Assembly (NCBI GenBank): GCA_025774205.1
Contig: JALGWK010000042.1
Coordinates: 1 to 12,729, forward strand
DNA length: 12,729 nt
Source of the DNA: a bacterium
GTDB taxonomy: Bacteria; Blakebacterota; Blakebacteria; Blakebacterales; Blakebacteraceae
Reading direction: 5' to 3'
Within the stretch, counting starts at the first letter, position 1, and each line of letters starts with the position of its first letter. The notes under the pieces were generated by a model. It saw only the letters and a program-made list of their open reading frames with translations. It ran no database searches and was not told the origin of the DNA. Below are positions 1 to 9,458 of the stretch, piece by piece. The translations under genes and the position numbers were made by a program.

Positions 1-266
1 CCCATCCAGGCGAACCGTTCGCCGATCAGGTCGGTGAACGAGCCCACGAGCCCTTTCCGGGTTTTCTTTCCCATCCCCATCTCGAGGATCAGCAGTGGAA
101 CCGACCAGATGAAGAGAAAGATGATCCAGGGGATGAGGAAGGCGCCGCCCTCATTGGTGGCGAAGATTCGCGGGAATCGCCAGACGTTGCCCGTTCCGAC
201 CGCCATGCCGATGGCGGCCAGGATGAGTCCCCACCGGGAGGTGAACTGTTCCCGCTTCTCAGCCAT
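1..266 (-). CDS. Sodium:neurotransmitter symporter family (SNF/NSS) transporter, N-terminal part
   Basis: This is the first 88 codons of an inner-membrane transporter whose remainder lies beyond the left edge. The ATG at 266 is preceded by AAAGG eight bases upstream, which supports this start. Residues 24-32 read GTGNVWRFP, the NSS-family signature of the unwound part of membrane helix 1, where Na+ and substrate are bound in LeuT-like proteins. Helix 1 spans about residues 12-31 and helix 2 about 40-65 (GGAFLIPW, then a run of hydrophobic residues, then EMGMGK). Family members import amino acids or related solutes using the sodium gradient. The substrate cannot be told from this fragment. The gene follows uppP by 18 bases and is probably the last or a late gene of the same transcript. 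Family assignment is firm; function beyond Na+-coupled uptake is inference. Confidence 0.9.
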   Translation of the reverse strand, partial: MAEKREQFTSRWGLILAAIGMAVGTGNVWRFPRIFATNEGGAFLIPWIIFLFIWSVPLLILEMGMGKKTRKGLVGSFTDLIGERFAWM

Positions 267-284
267 GTTCACTGCCTTTCACGA

Positions 285-1079
285 TTACATCGACAGCAGC
301 ACGAGTCCGATGATTCCCACCGCCCAGCAGTACCAGGCGAAGGGAGTGAGCCCCCGCTTCTTCAGGATCCCGAGCAGCAGGGCTATGGCAGCGTAACCGC
401 TCAGGAACGCCATGACAAATCCTGCCAGCAATCCGCTCCACATACCGGGCACGGGCTCGATCGTCCCGCCCATTATCTCGACTGCCTGCAGCAGCGAGGC
501 TCCGCCGATCGCGAGTACGCTCAGGAGGAAGGAGAACTCGGCCGCCTCAGACCGGTCGACACCGCTCCACATCCCCATCGCGATGGTTGCTCCCGAACGG
601 GATATTCCCGGCAGGATCGCCAGCGCCTGAGCGAATCCCATCCACAAACCGGCCGGTCCGGCCGGCTTGCGGTCCCACTGCTTCGACCACCTTGTGGAGA
701 TGAGGATCACTCCGGTCAGCATGAGTCCGACGAGGGCTACGACGGGTGATTCGAAGACCCGCTCGATGAAGTCTCTGAAGAGGAATCCGACGCAGGCGGC
801 GGGGATGGTGGCCACGATCAGCCATTTCATCCAGGCGCGGGCCCGGGGGCCATCCTCCCGGCGCCGGAGGCCTTCGGATACGATCCAGATAATCCGGCTT
901 CGAAAAAAGAGGAGGACTGCCAGCAGGGTGCCGGCATGAAGGGATATCTCCACCAGCAATCCGCCTTCGCTGATTCCGAGGAGCGCCTCGGTGATCACCA
1001 GGTGACCGCTCGAGGAGACAGGCAGGAATTCAGTGGCGCCCTGGACCAGACCAAGGAGGAGCGCTTCACCTATCGTCAC
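285..1079 (-). CDS. uppP: Undecaprenyl-diphosphatase UppP (BacA family)
   Basis: This integral membrane enzyme removes a phosphate from undecaprenyl diphosphate, recycling the lipid carrier used for peptidoglycan and O-antigen building. The 264-residue length is normal for the family. Both catalytic signatures are present: QGATEFLPVSSSGHL at residues 13-27 (Glu17 and His26 correspond to the catalytic Glu and His) and PGISRSG at 157-163 (Arg161). Several hydrophobic helices follow, ending at the C-terminus (about 246-263), as expected. The start is a GTG at 1079, with an AGG seven bases upstream. The gene lies 30 bases after rel and 18 before the symporter, so it is probably cotranscribed. In older literature the family was linked to bacitracin resistance, a by-product of its recycling role. 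No key residue is missing. Confidence 0.96.
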   Translation of the reverse strand: MTIGEALLLGLVQGATEFLPVSSSGHLVITEALLGISEGGLLVEISLHAGTLLAVLLFFRSRIIWIVSEGLRRREDGPRARAWMKWLIVATIPAACVGFLFRDFIERVFESPVVALVGLMLTGVILISTRWSKQWDRKPAGPAGLWMGFAQALAILPGISRSGATIAMGMWSGVDRSEAAEFSFLLSVLAIGGASLLQAVEIMGGTIEPVPGMWSGLLAGFVMAFLSGYAAIALLLGILKKRGLTPFAWYCWAVGIIGLVLLSM

Positions 1080-1109
1080 AGCATACCTGCTTTCCTGTCG
1101 GTCTCGCCG

Positions 1110-3284
1110 TTATCTCTCATCGATCCCGCCGAATATCCTCTCAACCCGATCGACCCCCTTCACCCGTTCGAGACTCTTTTTGACCTTCTGCAGGTGCTGG
1201 AGGTTCTTGACCTCAATGATGAAACGCCCTTCGGCGTCCCCACCCCTGGCGTCAATGTTGGCCGCCTGGATGTTGGCGTTGCCCGAGGAGATGGCCCGCC
1301 CGATATCAGCCAGAAGATTGGCCCTGTCCCTGGCCTCGATCTTTATGCCGACCAGGAATGACTGGTCCTTTTCAGTATCCCACGACACCTCGACGAGACG
1401 TTCCTCCTTATCGGCACTTCCCAGCAGGTTGGCACAGTCACTGCGGTGGACGGTCACCCCCCTGCCCCGCGTGATGTAGCCGATGATCCCATCCCCCGGG
1501 ATCGGCTGACAACAGCGCGCGAAGTTGATCATCATGTTCCCCTCACCCTGCACCGATACCCCTTTGACCGTGCTTCGGGCCCGCTCGACCAGCCGTTGGA
1601 TGAATCCTTCACCCAGATCTTCCTGCTCCTCCGGTGGTGGGAAGAGTTTTTCGACGACCTGAATCGAATTGAAGGAACCCCTGCCGATCGCCTCGTAGAG
1701 ACTTGCCCGGGAAGAGAATCCGAACGACTGGGCGATATCGGTCATCTCCTCCCGGCCGGGGATCTTGTGGCTGCCCTTTTTCATCTCCCGCTCCAGCAGA
1801 TCCTGGCCGAGCCGTATCGACTGCTCCGACTGTTCTTCCCGGAGGTACCGCTTGATCGCGCTCCTGGCCTTGGCGGTCTTGACGATCATCAGCCACGACT
1901 GGTTTGGATTCTGTTTCGAACGGGTGATGATCTCGACCGTATCCCCGCTCTTCAACTTCCTGTCGAGCGGAACGATACGGCCGTTGACCTTGGCGCCCTG
2001 ACAGTGCATCCCCACGGCGGTATGGACGGCAAAGGCGAAATCGAGCGGAGTGGCGCCGTTGGGAAGGCGCAGCAGGTCGCCCTGCGGGGTCAGGAGGAAC
2101 ACTTCGTTCTGGAAGAGTTCCAGTTTCAGATGCTCCAGGAACTCCCGGGCGTCGGTGTCCTCGGAATGGAGGTCGATCACCTCCCGGACCCATTTCACGT
2201 GCACATCCCAGGAACTGCCCCGGTCGTCAGCCTTGCCTGACTTGTATTTCCAGTGGGCGGCAATGCCCTCCTCGGCTACCCGGTGCATCTCCCGTGTCCG
2301 GATCTGTATCTCCACCGGTTCGCCGTTGGCGCCGATGACCGTGGTATGGATCGACTGGTACATGTTGCTCTTCGGATTGGCGATGAAATCCTTGAAGCGC
2401 TCGGTGATGGGAACGAAGAGGCTGTGGACGATCCCGAGAGCGTGATAACACTGGGCCTTGTCACCGGTAAGGATGCGCAGCGCCATGATGTCAAAGACTT
2501 CATCGAGACCGACATGCCGGCGATCCATTTTACTCCAGATGCTGTAATACGACTTCAGCCGCCACGCGATCTGGGCCTTGACGCCGCCCTCCTTGAATTC
2601 CTTCTGGATCGTCTTCCGCACCCCGCCGAGGGCTTTCATCTTCATCCGCTTGTCACGCTCGAGGGTCGCGGTCAGTTCTATATACGCGTCCGGATGCAGC
2701 ACCGAGAAAGCCAGGTCTTCCAATTCCGTCTTGATCCGGTTGATACCGAACCGGTGGGCCAGCGGAACATAGATATCGAGGGTCTCCTGCGCGATACGCT
2801 CCGACCGTTTCCGATTGAGATGTTCCAGGGTTCGCATGTTGTGCAATCGGTCGGCGAGCTTGATGAGGATCACTCTCAGGTCCCGGGCAGTCGAGATGAG
2901 CATCTTGCGGAAGTTCTCCGCCTGGGCTTCTTCCCGCGACTGGAACTCGAGTCTCGAGATCTTGGTCACGCTCTCAACCAGAAAGGTGACCGCCGGACCG
3001 AACTCTTCGGTAAGCTGGTCCTCGGTTACCTGCGTATCTTCGAGGATGTCGTGCAGGAGTCCGGCCGCGACCGTCGTCGTGTCGAGCCGCAGTGAGGCAA
3101 GTTCGAGAGCCACCGCCATCGGATGGGTCAGATAGACCTCACCCGACTGTCGCTGCTGCTCGCGATGCGCCTGTTCGCTGAAACGGTACGCGTGGGCGAT
3201 ATAGTCGAGGTCGAGCCGTCCGGAGGCCTTCCGTACTTCCTCGAGCCATTCGTTGAGAACCGGTGATTCGGCCGTCTCGGTCAT
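1110..3284 (-). CDS. rel: Bifunctional (p)ppGpp synthetase/hydrolase Rel (RelA/SpoT family)
   Basis: This cytoplasmic regulator makes and degrades the stringent-response alarmone (p)ppGpp. All domains of a long Rel are visible in its 724 residues. The HD hydrolase domain covers about 28-190, with His54 (YLTHP), HDILED at 78-83 and LADRLHNMRTL at 143-153. The synthetase domain covers about 240-350, with RFKD at 296-299 and YQSIHT at 309-314. A TGS domain lies at about 390-455, a helical region follows, then a Cys-Cys zinc-finger-like segment (ARCCQPIPGDGI, 589-600), and an ACT domain at about 645-720. The RFKD form, rather than the acidic EFDD form of E. coli RelA, is the one found in bifunctional Rel proteins, and the hydrolase residues are intact, so both activities are expected. 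The start ATG at 3284 has only a weak ribosome site (GGCGG, 11 bases away). The gene follows the mutase small subunit by 18 bases. Confidence 0.96.
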   Translation of the reverse strand: MTETAESPVLNEWLEEVRKASGRLDLDYIAHAYRFSEQAHREQQRQSGEVYLTHPMAVALELASLRLDTTTVAAGLLHDILEDTQVTEDQLTEEFGPAVTFLVESVTKISRLEFQSREEAQAENFRKMLISTARDLRVILIKLADRLHNMRTLEHLNRKRSERIAQETLDIYVPLAHRFGINRIKTELEDLAFSVLHPDAYIELTATLERDKRMKMKALGGVRKTIQKEFKEGGVKAQIAWRLKSYYSIWSKMDRRHVGLDEVFDIMALRILTGDKAQCYHALGIVHSLFVPITERFKDFIANPKSNMYQSIHTTVIGANGEPVEIQIRTREMHRVAEEGIAAHWKYKSGKADDRGSSWDVHVKWVREVIDLHSEDTDAREFLEHLKLELFQNEVFLLTPQGDLLRLPNGATPLDFAFAVHTAVGMHCQGAKVNGRIVPLDRKLKSGDTVEIITRSKQNPNQSWLMIVKTAKARSAIKRYLREEQSEQSIRLGQDLLEREMKKGSHKIPGREEMTDIAQSFGFSSRASLYEAIGRGSFNSIQVVEKLFPPPEEQEDLGEGFIQRLVERARSTVKGVSVQGEGNMMINFARCCQPIPGDGIIGYITRGRGVTVHRSDCANLLGSADKEERLVEVSWDTEKDQSFLVGIKIEARDRANLLADIGRAISSGNANIQAANIDARGGDAEGRFIIEVKNLQHLQKVKKSLERVKGVDRVERIFGGIDER

Positions 3285-3302
3285 CGATGCGTCATCCGCC
3301 GA

Positions 3303-3710
3303 TTACGATCTTCCCTCGTGCCAGTTCCTGATGTATTCAACGATATCCCTGGTATTGGTACCCGGTCCGAAGAGCTGACCGGTGCCCTGCTCCTTGAGGG
3401 CCTCGATATCCCCTTCGGGGATGATCCCGCCCCCGGTCAGGAGCACCTCACCGATTATCCCCTGCTCCTTCATGAGCTCGAGGACCGCCGGGAAATGGGT
3501 CAGGTGGGCTCCTGAGAGGATACTGAGGGCGATGACGTCAACGTCCTCCTGGACGGCGGCGTTGACGATCATCTCCGGCGTCTGTCTCAGGCCGGTATAG
3601 ATCACCTCCATCCCCGCGTCCCGGAGCGCGGCCGCAACCACTTTCGCGCCCCGATCGTGACCATCCAGTCCCGGTTTGGCCACCAGGATCCTGATCTTCT
3701 TCTCCGTCAT
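3303..3710 (-). CDS. icmB: Acyl-CoA mutase small subunit, cobalamin-binding (methylmalonyl-/isobutyryl-CoA mutase family)
   Basis: This 135-residue protein is a stand-alone B12-binding domain that carries adenosylcobalamin for the mutase large subunit encoded 27 bases upstream. The base-off/His-on signature DxHxxG is seen as Asp16, His18 and Gly21 ([10 protein letters not shown]), where His18 is the lower axial ligand to cobalt. Further Rossmann-type B12 contacts follow: SILSGAH (63-69) and LTGGG (91-95). The length matches separate small subunits of isobutyryl-CoA and 2-hydroxyisobutyryl-CoA mutases and of archaeal-type methylmalonyl-CoA mutase, unlike the fused E. coli or propionibacterial large chains. 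The ATG at 3710 has a strong GAGGAG eight bases upstream. The icmB name rests on the partner's active-site residues; this domain does not itself reveal the substrate, and mcmA2 is the alternative name. Confidence 0.93.
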   Translation of the reverse strand: MTEKKIRILVAKPGLDGHDRGAKVVAAALRDAGMEVIYTGLRQTPEMIVNAAVQEDVDVIALSILSGAHLTHFPAVLELMKEQGIIGEVLLTGGGIIPEGDIEALKEQGTGQLFGPGTNTRDIVEYIRNWHEGRS

Positions 3711-3737
3711 CGCATCAACTCCTCGATTGTACCTCTG

Positions 3738-5393
<1,656 letters not shown>

Positions 5394-5436
5394 CCCGTGA
5401 TCCTCCTGTCCGTTCTCCATCGATGCCGCTCCCCGT

Positions 5437-6423
5437 TCAGTCACTATCCCTGTTCAAAGACTCCAGCATGCCGCTGGCTGCCAGGATGTCCTCTGCCACC
5501 GAGAAGGGATCCCGGCGTCCCTCCAGGATCTCGGGCAGGTACTCTTCCAGTTGCCGGCGGTAGCCACCCTCTTCCCAGAGGCTCGCGGCCAGGGCGTCCT
5601 GCACGATCTCCTTCACGTAGCTCATGATCCTCGACCGACGCCGACGTTCGCCCTCTCCGCTGACTTCGAGCCATTCCCGATGTGACAGAATCGCGTCCGC
5701 GAGTTCAGTTATCCCCCTGCCCTCGCTTGCTATGGTAGTCAGCACCGGCGGTCTCCATTCCCGGCCGGTCCGCAGACCGAGAACCGATTCGATTTCGATC
5801 CTGAGTCCCTCCGCTCCGTCACGATCAGCCTTGTTCACCACGAATACATCACCGATCTCCATGAGACCGGCCTTCATGGCCTGGATTCCGTCACCCGATT
5901 CCGGTACCAGCACGACTACGACCGTGTCGGCTGCCTCGGCGATGTCGAGTTCGACCTGCCCCACTCCCACGGTCTCGACGAGCACCTGTTCCGTGCCGGT
6001 AGCTTCCAGGACCGAGATGACCTCCCGAGCCGCCTTGCCGAGGCCTCCCCTGCTGCCCCTGGTGGCCATCGAACGTATGAAGACACCCGGATCGAGAACG
6101 ATCTCGTTCATCCTGATCCTGTCTCCCAGGAGCGCTCCGCCGCTGAACGGGCTGGTCGGGTCGACACAGAGGATCCCCACCCGTTCGTCCGCTCCGCGAT
6201 AGTGCGAGGCGAGCCGGTCGACCAGTGTGCTCTTGCCGGCGCCGGATGGTCCGGTGATCCCGCAGACCCGGCCGCTACGCCCGGACGGATAGAGCCGGGA
6301 GAGGATCTCGACCCGTCCGGCCTCCGAGTTCTCGATGATTGAGATGGCTCGCGCAGTCGCGCGCCACTCCCCATTCAGCACTCCCGCGATCAGGGCCTCA
6401 TGGTTTCCGGCTTCACTCACCAC
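5437..6423 (-). CDS. meaB: MeaB/ArgK-type GTPase, chaperone of B12-dependent acyl-CoA mutase
   Basis: This G3E-family P-loop GTPase gates adenosylcobalamin loading into, and protects, the mutase encoded immediately downstream. Numbering from the GTG at 6423 (328 residues, normal for MeaB), the Walker A motif GPSGAGKST is at 58-66, a switch-type [18 protein letters not shown] segment follows at 88-105, the Walker B/G3-like ETVGVGQ is at 150-156, and the guanine-specificity motif NKAD is at 197-200. The C-terminal helical region is complete. The start is uncertain: GTG at 6432 lies too close to its GGA, whereas GTG 6423 has GGAG eight bases upstream; GTG 6420 is also possible. It overlaps the end of the GT2 gene by 11 bases with this start. 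Its TGA overlaps the most upstream possible start of the mutase gene, so translation coupling is likely. Confidence 0.95.
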   Translation of the reverse strand: MVSEAGNHEALIAGVLNGEWRATARAISIIENSEAGRVEILSRLYPSGRSGRVCGITGPSGAGKSTLVDRLASHYRGADERVGILCVDPTSPFSGGALLGDRIRMNEIVLDPGVFIRSMATRGSRGGLGKAAREVISVLEATGTEQVLVETVGVGQVELDIAEAADTVVVVLVPESGDGIQAMKAGLMEIGDVFVVNKADRDGAEGLRIEIESVLGLRTGREWRPPVLTTIASEGRGITELADAILSHREWLEVSGEGERRRRSRIMSYVKEIVQDALAASLWEEGGYRRQLEEYLPEILEGRRDPFSVAEDILAASGMLESLNRDSD

Positions 6424-7192
6424 TGCTGTCACTCCGGTTCAATTCCCAAAGCTTCACGTACTTGACCAGGACATACATCGACGACAGGACTGCCAGCGTG
6501 AGTCCCTGAAGACCGTCCACGAATCCGGCCTTCAACAGGTACATACGGATGAAAGTCCAGGGAGGACGCAGGATGATATCTCCCGGCTTCACCCTCCTCC
6601 CGGCCTGGTGCATCTCACTGGCCGCCAGTGAGGTGTAGCGGTTGAACTTTGCAAGGTAATGAGAAAGAGTGCGATCTGTATAGTGGAGGAGTTCCCCCTC
6701 CAGCATGCCGATCTCTCCAGGCACTGAAACACCTTCGTGAACTTCGCGCTCTTCCATCGACCAGCTGTTACTGCGGAAGAGTCGCAGAACGCTGTCCCGT
6801 CCCCAGCCGCCCCCCCTCATCCACCGTCCCAGGAAGTTGGCCCGACGTCTCACCCGGTACCCGACCGGAGTGTCCTCTCCGGCTCTTTTAACCGTCTGCC
6901 CGATCTCCTCCCACAGTTCAGGGGTCATCCGCTCATCACTGTCGAGCCAGAAGATCCACGACCGGGTGGCGTCATTGAATATCCTGAGTCGGGTCCGGCC
7001 GAAACCCTCCCAGGCGTACGCCCGGACGGTGGCGCCCGTTCCAGCCGCCAGATTCCGGGTGTCATCCGTCGATCCGGTATCGGCGACGAAGATCTCTCCG
7101 GCGCCGGTCACGCTCTCGATGCAGGGAACAATATCCGCGGCAGCGTCCCGGACCATGATCATGACACAGATATTCTCGTGCACGGCAGCCAT
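6413..7192 (-). CDS. Glycosyltransferase family 2, WaaE/KdtX-like (LPS core type)
   Basis: This 259-residue GT-A fold glycosyltransferase probably acts on the cytoplasmic face of the inner membrane on a lipid-linked saccharide. It shows the nucleotide-sugar segment DTGSTDDT (about 38-45) and the metal-binding LDSDERMTPEL (about 83-93, a DxD-type motif), which resemble WaaE/KdtX LPS-core transferases. A basic middle portion (VRRRANFLGRWMRGGGWGRD) is followed by HYTDRTLSHYLAKFNRYTS, typical of that subfamily. A hydrophobic C-terminal segment (about 226-248) suggests membrane association. I chose ATG 7192 because GGGGGAGG lies eight bases upstream; GTG 7201 is adjacent to that same site and so is unlikely. 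The stop of the preceding GT4 gene is one base before this ATG, indicating tight coupling. The sugar and acceptor cannot be read from the sequence. Confidence 0.88.
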   Translation of the reverse strand: MAAVHENICVMIMVRDAAADIVPCIESVTGAGEIFVADTGSTDDTRNLAAGTGATVRAYAWEGFGRTRLRIFNDATRSWIFWLDSDERMTPELWEEIGQTVKRAGEDTPVGYRVRRRANFLGRWMRGGGWGRDSVLRLFRSNSWSMEEREVHEGVSVPGEIGMLEGELLHYTDRTLSHYLAKFNRYTSLAASEMHQAGRRVKPGDIILRPPWTFIRMYLLKAGFVDGLQGLTLAVLSSMYVLVKYVKLWELNRSDSSGE

Positions 7193-7193
7193 A

Positions 7194-8348
7194 TCAGGCA
7201 CCTCCCCCTGCCTCCGTACCAGCGATCAACATCAGGCGGTTCTCCAGGCGATCGACCGCCCGGTCGTGATCGAAGACTGAACGGACCCGTTCCGCCGCTG
7301 CTCCGGTCAGCCTCGTTCTGAGACCCGCACTGCGGATCAGTCGAGTGATCGCTCCTGCCATCGAGGCGGCATCTCCCCGGTCGACGAGCAGGCCGGTGAC
7401 GCCGTCAACGATGAGTTCCGGCAGGCTGCCGGTCTTCGCGGCCACTACGGGAACGTGGTCGGACATATACTCCATGGCCACCCGGCAGATCGCTTCGCTG
7501 GCCCGGGAATGGACGACTCCTATATCGGTCGCCCCTACCAGTTCCCACCCTTCCTCCAGCCGTTCATCGAACAGGGTCCAGCGCCCTTCCAGGGCCGGAT
7601 GGATCGCCGCCATCTCCCGGATCGTGTCCGATGAGTATTCAGCCGGATAACCGGCGACGAGGAAATGGAACTTCTCCCCGGGCAGCGCCCTGGCTGCAAG
7701 ATCGGCCGCCGTGAAGAACGTCGGATGATCCTTCTGGGGAGCGAACCGCGCGATCGAACTTACCAGGATCGTCTCCCGATCGACTCCGCACAGATTCCGG
7801 ATCCTTCGTCCGTTCGGTCTCTCGGCCGCGTGGGCGGGAGCAAATCCCGGCGGGATCCTGAAGATGGTTCCAGGGCGTGAACGGAACCTGGCGACATGCG
7901 CTCGCCGCTGAGATTCGCTGGCGACGATGAAGGCGGAGGTCCGGGAGCGGGAGAGCCAGCGAGCCAGTGGGTGAGAGGCAGGAGGCCGGGGATCGTGAGC
8001 CCTGAGTCTGACCAGGGGCGGTGACTTATCCTGGCCACCCATCTTCTGGATCAGTCCCCACCAGGAATGATCGGCGCCGTTATGGGCAATCACCAGATCG
8101 GGTCCGATCCCGGCCCGGAGATCCCTCAGCTGCCGGCACGTCCGCCTCGTGGAACCGACCGGAATCCGACGGAGATCAGGTCCGTCATGAAGGGTAAAGC
8201 CTGCCGCTGCTGCCGCTCGGGCGGTGCGTCCCTCCGGCACCAGGAAGTGGATATCGTGGCCCCGGGCCCCGAGTCCCCGCATCATCTCAATGGCGTACCA
8301 GGAACCGGCGCTCCAGCCATGGAGGGTTGTGCTGTTCAGGATCCTCAC
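7194..8348 (-). CDS. Glycosyltransferase family 4 (GT-B fold)
   Basis: This 384-residue retaining glycosyltransferase has the two-lobed GT-B plan. The N-terminal lobe begins MRILNSTTLHGWSAGSWYAIEM, with a glycine/serine-rich acceptor loop. The C-terminal donor lobe starts at about residue 192 with LVSSIARFAPQKDH (the usual family 'R..xKD/H' segment). It carries the E-x7-E donor motif as Glu285 and Glu293 (SEAICRVAMEYM), then TGSLPELIVDGVTGLLV at 306-322. The start is GTG 8348, with GGAGG nine bases upstream, and it shares four bases with the stop of the preceding glycosyltransferase. Its place among GT9 and GT2 genes and an MsbA-like exporter suggests a role in building the lipopolysaccharide core or a similar glycolipid. 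Donor and acceptor are unknown. Confidence 0.88.
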   Translation of the reverse strand: MRILNSTTLHGWSAGSWYAIEMMRGLGARGHDIHFLVPEGRTARAAAAAGFTLHDGPDLRRIPVGSTRRTCRQLRDLRAGIGPDLVIAHNGADHSWWGLIQKMGGQDKSPPLVRLRAHDPRPPASHPLARWLSRSRTSAFIVASESQRRAHVARFRSRPGTIFRIPPGFAPAHAAERPNGRRIRNLCGVDRETILVSSIARFAPQKDHPTFFTAADLAARALPGEKFHFLVAGYPAEYSSDTIREMAAIHPALEGRWTLFDERLEEGWELVGATDIGVVHSRASEAICRVAMEYMSDHVPVVAAKTGSLPELIVDGVTGLLVDRGDAASMAGAITRLIRSAGLRTRLTGAAAERVRSVFDHDRAVDRLENRLMLIAGTEAGGGA

Positions 8349-8908
8349 TCCCTGCCCCCTCCTTCCGGGATCCCGGTCTCTTCTGTATCCCCTGTATCCA
8401 CGGCGCTGAAGCGGTGTGAGACGAGCTGTGCGAATGCTGTAAGAACTTCATCCTCACCGTTGACCGGTGACGCCCGGACGATCCGATGCGCGTTACCCAC
8501 CGGTCCATACCGCTGCCAGCGGTCTTCCAGAAAAATCGCCACAGTGGGGACATCGAACGCTGTCGCCGCGTGCATCGGTCCGGTGTCGGGACAGACAAAG
8601 AAGTCACAGACAGACACGAAGGCGAGCATCCCGCGTAGATCGAAGTTGTCGAAGACCGTGATCGAGGCGCCGAACCGATCGCGCAGAAGGTCCGCTTCCG
8701 CCTCCTCCCCCGGTCCACACAGGACCGCGATCGAGATGGAGTAGAGGTCGAGGATGGTACCGATCAGCCCCTCGAACCGCTCGATCGACCAGCGCTTGTT
8801 GCCGCGCCCGCCGACATGGATTCCGAGCAGAACCCCATCACCGGCCCCGCATTCGCGACGTCTCTCGAGGGCTTCCTCCTCCTCTTCGGGACTGAGATGG
8901 AGGCGCAT
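8345..8908 (-). CDS. Glycosyltransferase family 9 (heptosyltransferase type), C-terminal half of a frameshifted gene
   Basis: This 187-residue reading frame is the donor-binding lobe of a GT9 enzyme, the family of ADP-heptose:LPS heptosyltransferases. The opening LLGIHVGGRGNKRWSIERF corresponds to the family's conserved 'xGGxGxKRW' segment, and FVCPDTGPMHAATAFDVPTVAIF corresponds to its hallmark 'DSGPMH' motif. The same frame stays open upstream of the ATG at 8908 for some 36 codons and encodes HESDILLNLLRPF, which belongs to the family's linker region. No ATG, GTG or TTG with a ribosome site is present there. It is therefore the continuation of the gene piece at 8967-9458 rather than an independent gene. 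Translated alone it would lack the acceptor lobe. The 3' end shares GTGA with the start of the GT4 gene. Confidence 0.85.
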   Translation of the reverse strand: MRLHLSPEEEEEALERRRECGAGDGVLLGIHVGGRGNKRWSIERFEGLIGTILDLYSISIAVLCGPGEEAEADLLRDRFGASITVFDNFDLRGMLAFVSVCDFFVCPDTGPMHAATAFDVPTVAIFLEDRWQRYGPVGNAHRIVRASPVNGEDEVLTAFAQLVSHRFSAVDTGDTEETGIPEGGGRE

Positions 8909-8966
8909 GCGGACATCGGGGAGTTCCCCGGTGAAGGGTCTCAGCAGGTTCAGGAGGATGTCCGAT

Positions 8967-9016
8967 TCATGACACCAGCAGGTTGCAGAAAGAGGCCGCG
9001 TCCTCCCGGTCGTAGG
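8967..9016 (-). other. Frameshift interval within the GT9 gene
   Basis: Between the TAG that closes the downstream frame (9017-9019) and the TGA that closes the upstream frame (8967-8969), both frames are open. Domain content must therefore switch somewhere in this roughly 50-base interval. The most natural join is near 8970-8976, where CNLLV of the first frame meets HESDILLNLL of the second. The change is equivalent to one extra base or two missing bases. The local bases contain no homopolymer longer than three. Confidence 0.8.
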
Positions 9017-9458
9017 CTACCCGGACCGGAGCCCCCGAGAAGAAGGTCAGTGATGCCCCCGTGAGGCTGAAGGAATGCATGTGGCTGCAGTCGATGGCCA
9101 TATCCCAGTCAGCCCTGCGCAACTGGGAGATGAAACGGAAGAAGAGCAGCGGATTCCGGAGGATCCGCCGTTTCTCCAGTATCCACAACACATCGACCTC
9201 GGGCTCTTCCTGGTAGGTTTGAGCGTATCTCGGACCGATCAGTACACCGATCTCAGCCTCCGGCCAGAGTTTCCTGACTCCCTGAAGCAACGGGGTCATG
9301 AGGATCAGGTTGCCGATCCGATCGTCGTGCCTGACGAGGAGGATCCGTTCGGGTGGAGTCTCCGCCCACGACCATGCATCTCCCGCCCGCGGCCTGACCA
9401 GACGGCTCACCACCGCCGTCAGAAACCTCCGACCGGCCACTTCAAATCTCCCGGCCAT
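8967..9458 (-). CDS. Glycosyltransferase family 9 (heptosyltransferase type), N-terminal half of a frameshifted gene
   Basis: This 163-residue frame encodes the acceptor lobe of a GT9 enzyme. The segment ILLVRHDDRIGNLILMTPLL (about 39-58) matches the family's N-terminal 'xxDRIGDxxLTTP' motif, and GAPVRVAYDREDAASFCNLLV near the end matches the region just before the inter-lobe linker. The frame then hits TGA at 8967-8969, while the rest of the domain continues one base out of register. Joined, the two pieces would give about 365-370 residues, normal for the family. The ATG at 9458 overlaps the ABC exporter's TGA by one base (TGATG), with only a weak ribosome site, which suggests coupling by stop-restart. 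If the frameshift is real the gene is probably non-functional; if it is a sequencing or assembly error the enzyme is intact. Confidence 0.85.
   Translation of the reverse strand: MAGRFEVAGRRFLTAVVSRLVRPRAGDAWSWAETPPERILLVRHDDRIGNLILMTPLLQGVRKLWPEAEIGVLIGPRYAQTYQEEPEVDVLWILEKRRILRNPLLFFRFISQLRRADWDMAIDCSHMHSFSLTGASLTFFSGAPVRVAYDREDAASFCNLLVS

Noticed and set aside
1446-3095. Two long plus-strand frames opposite rel (1446-2240 and 2253-3095)
   Set aside because: Both lie opposite a full-length Rel with all domains intact; their translations resemble no family and have the composition of mirrored codons.
8967-8980. Programmed frameshift in the GT9 gene
   Set aside because: There is no slippery heptamer or homopolymer, and the codons before the TGA do not re-pair after a one-base slip; kept only as a remote possibility.
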